Positions 7,804 through 13,681 of a DNA stretch of 13,681 nt are shown piece after piece. This DNA comes from Bacillota bacterium. Lineage in GTDB: Bacteria > Bacillota > Limnochordia > Limnochordales > ZCTH02-B6. Below the pieces are notes generated by a model. The model had not been told where the DNA came from and made no database searches. It saw only the letters and a list, made by a program, of their open reading frames with translations. The DNA is taken from NCBI GenBank assembly GCA_017578085.1, contig PKQR01000045.1:1-13681 (forward strand). The letters are read 5' to 3'. Each line of letters opens with the position of its first letter. Positions within the stretch are counted from its first letter, which is position 1. The position numbers were made by a program, and so were the translations under genes.

Positions 7804-8514
7804 GTGCCTGAGCAGGTGACGCTCCCGCTGGCGTTTCTGGCCGGGCTCGTGTCGTTTGTCTCGCCCTGCGTGTTGCCCTTGATCCCGGCCTACATCACGT
7901 TCCTCACGGGCAGCACCCTCGAGGAGCTCACCGATGGGGACCATTGGCAGCGCCGGCGGCTGGTGCTCAATGGCTGCCTATTTGTGCTGGGCTTCTCCGC
8001 GGTCTTTGTGGCCATGGGGCTGGGCGCGAGCGCCATCGGTCGGTTTCTCACCGGCAACCTGCCCATCCTGCGGCGGCTGGGAGGCTTGGTTGTCATTGTC
8101 TTTGGCCTTTATATGATGGGCGTCCTGCGCGTTCTTGCCTTTGACCAGGAGCGGCGGGTGCAGGCGCGGGTGCGGACGCCGGGGCCGTTGAATTCGCTGC
8201 TGCTCGGGATGACGTTTGCCGCGGGCTGGACGCCGTGCATCGGGCCGGTCCTGGGCAGCGTTTTGGTGCTGGCCGGCACGACGGCTACGGCCGCGCAGGG
8301 GGCGCTGCTCCTGCTGGCGTACGCGGCCGGGCTCGCCGTGCCTTTCCTCCTTGTGACGGTGTTTCTTGGGCGCATGCGGGCGGGGCTGCGGAAGCTCTTG
8401 CCCCACGCGGAGCGCATCCGCTTTGCCAGCGGGGTGCTCTTGGTGGTGTTGGGCGTGATGCTGTACACCAACACCTTCGTGTTGCTCAACAGCTACTTCA
8501 ACTGGGGGTTGTGA
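7804..8514 (+). CDS. ccdA: Thiol-disulfide transporter CcdA
   Basis: CcdA carries reducing equivalents from cytoplasmic thioredoxin across the membrane to extracytoplasmic thioredoxin-like proteins used in cytochrome c maturation. The 236-residue protein has six hydrophobic segments. The two redox cysteines are in SPCVLPLIP (Cys22) and GWTPCIGPVLG (Cys145), in the duplicated pattern of the DsbD transmembrane domain. A further cysteine (Cys58) is outside these motifs. The GTG at 7804 follows a GGGGTGAGG stretch and lies six bases after ccmD. The next gene encodes the presumed redox partner, a CcmG-CcmH fusion, four bases downstream. It lacks the periplasmic domains of full DsbD. Confidence 0.93.
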   Translation: MPEQVTLPLAFLAGLVSFVSPCVLPLIPAYITFLTGSTLEELTDGDHWQRRRLVLNGCLFVLGFSAVFVAMGLGASAIGRFLTGNLPILRRLGGLVVIVFGLYMMGVLRVLAFDQERRVQARVRTPGPLNSLLLGMTFAAGWTPCIGPVLGSVLVLAGTTATAAQGALLLLAYAAGLAVPFLLVTVFLGRMRAGLRKLLPHAERIRFASGVLLVVLGVMLYTNTFVLLNSYFNWGL

Positions 8515-8518
8515 CGGC

Positions 8519-9439
8519 GTGGCGCCGCGGGTGAACCGCTGGGCAGTGCCGATGCTGTTCGCAGCCGCCCTCATCATCTGGGGTTGGGCCACGGTGCGGG
8601 ACACGGTTTCCCCCGGGCTCGTGATGGGCGAAGCGGCTCCGGACGTGGTTTTGGCGGACTTGGACGGCAACCTGGTGCCACTGTCGCGCTGGGCGGGGCA
8701 GCCGCTCATCGTGCGCTTTTCCAGCCGCACCTGCAGCTACTGCTACGACGATTTCGGGTTTCTGGAAGAGCTGCAGCGACAGTATGCCGGGCGGCTCCAG
8801 GTAATCGCCATCGAAATCGGCGCGCCGGTGGAGATGGTGCGGGAGGCGGTGCGGGAGCGCAACCGGAGCTACCCGGTGCTCGTGGACGTGAGCGGTGCGG
8901 CCGCGCAGGCGTATCAGCTGCAGGGGTTGCCCCAGTCGTATTTCATCAACGCGGAGGGGAAGCTCATCAGCCGCGTCTTGGGCGAACTGGCGGACCAGGA
9001 CATCCGGGCCCAGGTGGCCCAGATTTTACGGCCCGACGGGCAGGTGTTGACGAGCCTGGAGGCGGAGGTGCGCGCCATCGCCCAGCAGGTGCGCTGCCAG
9101 GAGTGCCAAGGGCTGTCGGTGTGGCAATCGCAGGCCGCTTCCGCCTGGGAGATGCGGGACGAGATCCGGGAGATGCTCTTGTCCGGCATGACGCGCGAGG
9201 AAGTGCTGGATGAATTGGTGGAGCGGTACGGGGTCTGGATCTTGCTCTCACCGCCGGCGGAGCGGGGGTTTGCCTGGGTTTACCTGCTGCCCTTTGCCGT
9301 GCTCGCTCTTGGGGGACTTTGGGTGTACTGGCGGTTTGGACGGCGGCCGGCGCCGCCGGCCAACGAGCCTGCACCGGCCGTGGAGCTGGACCCGGAACTG
9401 GAGCGCCGGGTGCAGCGGCGGCTGCAGGAGTACTTGTGA
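8519..9439 (+). CDS. Fused CcmG-like thioredoxin and CcmH-like apocytochrome reductase
   Basis: One 306-residue chain joins two normally separate System I thiol proteins. Residues about 9-24 form an N-terminal membrane anchor. Residues about 36-172 are a TlpA/ResA/CcmG-like thioredoxin domain with active site CSYC (72-75) and the cis-proline loop GLPQSYFINAEG (Pro138). Residues about 180-247 are a CcmH domain with VRCQECQGLSVWQSQAAS (Cys193, Cys196), EMRDEIREMLLSGMTREEV and LVERYGVWILLSPP, matching the three-helix CcmH fold. A second membrane helix (about 253-272) and a cytoplasmic tail follow. Both redox domains should face outside. It would take electrons from CcdA and reduce the CXXCH disulfide of apocytochrome c within one polypeptide. 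The usual tryptophan before the thioredoxin CXXC is threonine. The frame is open with no sign of a join artefact. The GTG start has only a weak G-rich site (8504-8508). Confidence 0.9.
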   Translation: MAPRVNRWAVPMLFAAALIIWGWATVRDTVSPGLVMGEAAPDVVLADLDGNLVPLSRWAGQPLIVRFSSRTCSYCYDDFGFLEELQRQYAGRLQVIAIEIGAPVEMVREAVRERNRSYPVLVDVSGAAAQAYQLQGLPQSYFINAEGKLISRVLGELADQDIRAQVAQILRPDGQVLTSLEAEVRAIAQQVRCQECQGLSVWQSQAASAWEMRDEIREMLLSGMTREEVLDELVERYGVWILLSPPAERGFAWVYLLPFAVLALGGLWVYWRFGRRPAPPANEPAPAVELDPELERRVQRRLQEYL

Positions 9440-9448
9440 CCACATGAG

Positions 9449-9487
9449 GGCAACGCCGGGCTGGGCGTGAGTCCCGGAGCGGTTGCC
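9449..9487 (+). other. Imperfect stem-loop in the gap before ccmF
   Basis: The 72-base gap between the ccmGH stop and the preferred ccmF start is the longest in the operon. It contains an outer stem GGCAAC (9449-9454)/GTTGCC (9482-9487) and an inner stem CCGGG (9456-9460)/CCCGG (9473-9477), with a small asymmetric bulge and a 12-base loop. The role is unknown; it could modulate ccmF translation or stabilise the message. Confidence 0.35.
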
Positions 9488-9511
9488 GCAAGGCTGAACG
9501 GGGGTCTTCCT

Positions 9512-11667
<2,156 letters not shown>

Positions 11668-11671
<4 letters not shown>

Positions 11672-12627
11672 AGGGGCTGGGCGCCCTGGACTGGCGGCGC
11701 CTGCTGCTCGCCTTGGCGCTGGTCGGGCTGGCTCAGGTGCCGGCGGTCACATTCCCATTGACAGCGGCCGCCCTGGCGCAGGACGCCCCTGATGTAGAGG
11801 TGGTGCGAGAGCACCTGTTTTTGACGCGAGGGCCGGCCGGTCTCCAGGTGCTGCACATGCTGGAGCTGGTCAACCTGGGACCCAGGCCGGCCGAACGGGT
11901 GCCGCTGCCGGTGCCCAAGCAGGCCCAGTGGGAGCAGTTGCCGGAACCGCTGGAGGCAGCGGACGGCGCAGTCGTGGACCCGCGGCCGCTAGGCGTGGGC
12001 GAGGGGCGACAATACGTGCTGGCGTATACCATCCCTTGGCGGGACCCGATGGTGCTGCGCCGGGCCTTATTGTACCCGACGGAGGAACTGTGGATCTGGG
12101 CGGAGACGGGGACGCTGGCCGTGCGGGCCGTGCGGCTTGAGCCCGTCGGACAGGAAGAGATCGAAGGGGTCCGATTCGCCGTCTATCGCATGCGGCAGCT
12201 GGAGCCCCACGAGGCTTGGCAGGTGGTGCTGGACCGCCCGGGAGCGGCCAGCGCCGAGCTGCCCGTCTTGATGCGGGCCGGCATGCGCAGCGACCCGGCG
12301 GAGATCTTGGCCACCCATCCCGTGCCGCGGCTGGTCTTGGCCGCCCTGGTGCTGGCCGCGGCGGTGGCCGGCGCCAGGCGGTTGCGGTCCAGGACGTCCC
12401 GTGTCACGGCCCAGGCCCAGGCTGCCGCTGGCGGTTCCGGAAAGGGAGGAACCGCTCCGGTACAGCCGGCGCACCTCGCGGAAGCGGAGCGGTTGAAGGA
12501 CGAGGTCGTGCGGCTGGACGTCGCGTTTCACCAGGGCGAGCTGGACGAGGACGTGTACCGGGAGCGAAGGGAGCGGCTCTTGGCCCGCCTTGTGGAGCTG
12601 TCCGGCAACGGGGGGCGGGGCGGATGA
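11668..12627 (+). CDS. Unrecognised membrane-anchored extracytoplasmic protein of the ccm operon
   Basis: I do not recognise the family. The 319-residue protein has a signal-like N-terminus (hydrophobic about 11-37, possible cleavage near AALAQ-D at 38/39). A probably beta-rich extracytoplasmic domain follows (about 40-215; strands such as LQVLHMLELVNLG and GRQYVLAYTIPW, with no cysteine in the mature chain). Then come one membrane helix (about 219-236), a glycine/alanine-rich linker (about 247-268) and a cytoplasmic helical pair (about 271-311; LKDEVVRLDVAFHQGELDED then YRERRERLLARLVEL). That last segment resembles the CcmI loop/SHOCT type and the tail of the preceding CcmF. ATG overlaps the ccmF stop and its own stop overlaps the next ATG, so translation is probably coupled. 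A CcmI-like role in holding apocytochrome or assembling the lyase is a guess from context only. Confidence 0.8.
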
Positions 12628-13681
12628 GGCTGTCGCGGCTGGTGCCGCTCGTGGTGCTGTTGCTCTTTGCGGCCGGCGCGATCATCTACTCCGAAAGCCT
12701 TAAGACCCGGGCGCAAGTGGGCGCGCCGATCCCCGCCTTTGAGCTGGTCGACCTGGAGGGCAACCGCTGGCGGGTGAGCCGGCCGTTGGAAGCGCCGCTG
12801 GTGATCAATTTCTGGGCCAGCTGGTGTGAGCCTTGCCTGCTGGAGATGCCGGCCCACGACGCTTTCTACCGGCGCTACGGCGACCGTGTCGGGTATGTGG
12901 CCATCAACGAGCGGGAGCCTGCTGTTCGCATCCGCGAGCACCTGGAGCAGGAGGCGGCCAAGGGGATCGGGTTTGCGTTCCCCATCCTGCTGGACCGCGA
13001 CGGCTCGGTGGGGGAAGCGTTCCGGCTGGGCGGTATGCCGGAGACGTGGTTCATTGACGCACAAGGGGTGGCCCGCTTCCACTGGTTGGGCCCCGTGACC
13101 TTCGAAATGCTGCAGGCCGCCTATTGGCAAGCGACCGGCACGCCTATCGACGCGCTGGACGGGGGGCCGTTCCACGGGTCCGGGACGGCGCGGGCCGTCC
13201 TCATCGGCGAGACCCCGGACGTCGTGTACGTGGGCGGCAGCGGCGGGCTCGCGCGGTACCGGCTCGCGGGCGGCGGGGCCGAGGCGCGGGCGTTTACCTG
13301 GGAGCCCGTGGACGGCGACGTGGTGCACGGGCTGCTCCGCGGACCGGATGGGCGGCCGGTGGCCATCACGGATAAGGGCGTTCCCGGCCTGCCCGGTACT
13401 CCGGGGGCGCTGGCCGAGGGTCACGGATACCGGCTCGCCTGGGTGGCAGGCTACGGGCTGTTCCGCGCCGCCGGTGGCGGGGGAGTGACGGACCGGGCGG
13501 CTCCCGCTGCGCCTGCGGATGGAGCGGACGTGTGGGAAGGACAGCCGCCGGGCGAGCAGTGGCGGCGTATGGAACCCGGCATTGACGGCGCCCACCGGGT
13601 GGTGGCTCTGGCTGCAGACCCCGCGGTGCCCGACCGGTGGCTGGCGGCTACGGCGGGAGGACTCCTGGAAAGCCGGGACGG
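12624..13681 (+). CDS. ResA/CcmG-like thioredoxin fused to a probable beta-propeller (3' end outside window)
   Basis: An open frame runs from ATG 12624, overlapping the previous stop by ATGA, to the window edge with no stop: 352 codons are visible. Residues about 5-22 form a membrane anchor. Residues about 31-165 are a TlpA/ResA-type thioredoxin domain with NFWASWCEPC (Cys68, Cys71) and the cis-proline loop GGMPETWFIDAQG (Pro139). The CEPC motif is that of ResA, which reduces apocytochrome c thiols outside the membrane. From about 185 on lies a glycine-rich region that is not part of the thioredoxin. DPAVPDRWLAATAGGLLES (332-350) is a good match to BNR/sortilin-type beta-propeller repeats, and VVYVGGSGGLARYRL (200-214) looks like another blade. 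The thioredoxin part is firm; the propeller is probable and incomplete. Electrons would come from CcdA. Confidence 0.88.
   Translation, partial: MRLSRLVPLVVLLLFAAGAIIYSESLKTRAQVGAPIPAFELVDLEGNRWRVSRPLEAPLVINFWASWCEPCLLEMPAHDAFYRRYGDRVGYVAINEREPAVRIREHLEQEAAKGIGFAFPILLDRDGSVGEAFRLGGMPETWFIDAQGVARFHWLGPVTFEMLQAAYWQATGTPIDALDGGPFHGSGTARAVLIGETPDVVYVGGSGGLARYRLAGGGAEARAFTWEPVDGDVVHGLLRGPDGRPVAITDKGVPGLPGTPGALAEGHGYRLAWVAGYGLFRAAGGGGVTDRAAPAAPADGADVWEGQPPGEQWRRMEPGIDGAHRVVALAADPAVPDRWLAATAGGLLESRD

Noticed and set aside
8504..8518. Possible frame error between ccdA and the CcmGH fusion
   Set aside because: CcdA ends naturally after its sixth helix and the next protein begins with its own membrane anchor; the four-base gap is an ordinary operon junction.
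12528..13595. 355-codon open frame on the minus strand opposite the thioredoxin gene
   Set aside because: The + strand frame from 12624 is open to the window end, has an ATGA overlap and an unmistakable thioredoxin domain. The minus-strand peptide is Arg/Pro-rich with no domain.

Overview
The window is a G+C-rich, gene-dense stretch of bacterial chromosome with short gaps, many overlapping stop/start codons and frequent GTG and TTG starts. It carries housekeeping biosynthesis followed by a System I cytochrome c maturation (ccm) cluster. No 16S rRNA or other lineage marker is present. Base composition, the short CcmD-type protein, the fusions and the cysteine-type CcmE suggest a high-GC, possibly thermophilic lineage outside Proteobacteria, such as deep-branching Bacillota of the Limnochordia/Symbiobacteria type, Chloroflexota or Deinococcota. 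This placement is an inference and is not firm.

Region 1 (1-4279, + strand) holds branched-chain amino acid synthesis: the 3' end of leuA (2-isopropylmalate synthase regulatory domain), leuC, leuD and cimA (citramalate synthase). LeuCD is the isomerase for both the leucine route and the citramalate route to isoleucine, so linking cimA to leuCD fits a threonine-independent isoleucine pathway. No leuB lies between leuD and cimA.

Region 2 (4298-5009) holds a family I inorganic pyrophosphatase gene (ppa) on the minus strand. It converges on cimA across a perfect 12-bp hairpin whose loop contains the ppa stop codon. It diverges from the ccm operon across a roughly 208-bp intergenic region with a good sigma-70-type promoter for ccm, a weaker candidate for ppa, and repeated GGACAA/TTGTCC motifs.

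Region 3 (5010-13681, + strand, running off the window) is one apparent operon: ccmE, ccmA, ccmB, ccmC, a ccmD-like gene, ccdA, a ccmG-ccmH fusion, ccmF with a CcmI-like tail, an unrecognised membrane protein gene, and a truncated gene for a ResA/CcmG-like thioredoxin joined to a probable beta-propeller. Together they would export haem (CcmABCD), chaperone it (CcmE), move reducing power across the membrane (CcdA), reduce apocytochrome CXXCH thiols (CcmG/CcmH domains, second thioredoxin) and ligate haem (CcmF).

The most unusual features are the single-chain CcmG-CcmH protein, its coexistence with a CXXXY-type CcmE, the two related helical tails on CcmF and on the unknown protein, and the thioredoxin-propeller fusion. 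The last gene has no stop inside the window and is easily missed.
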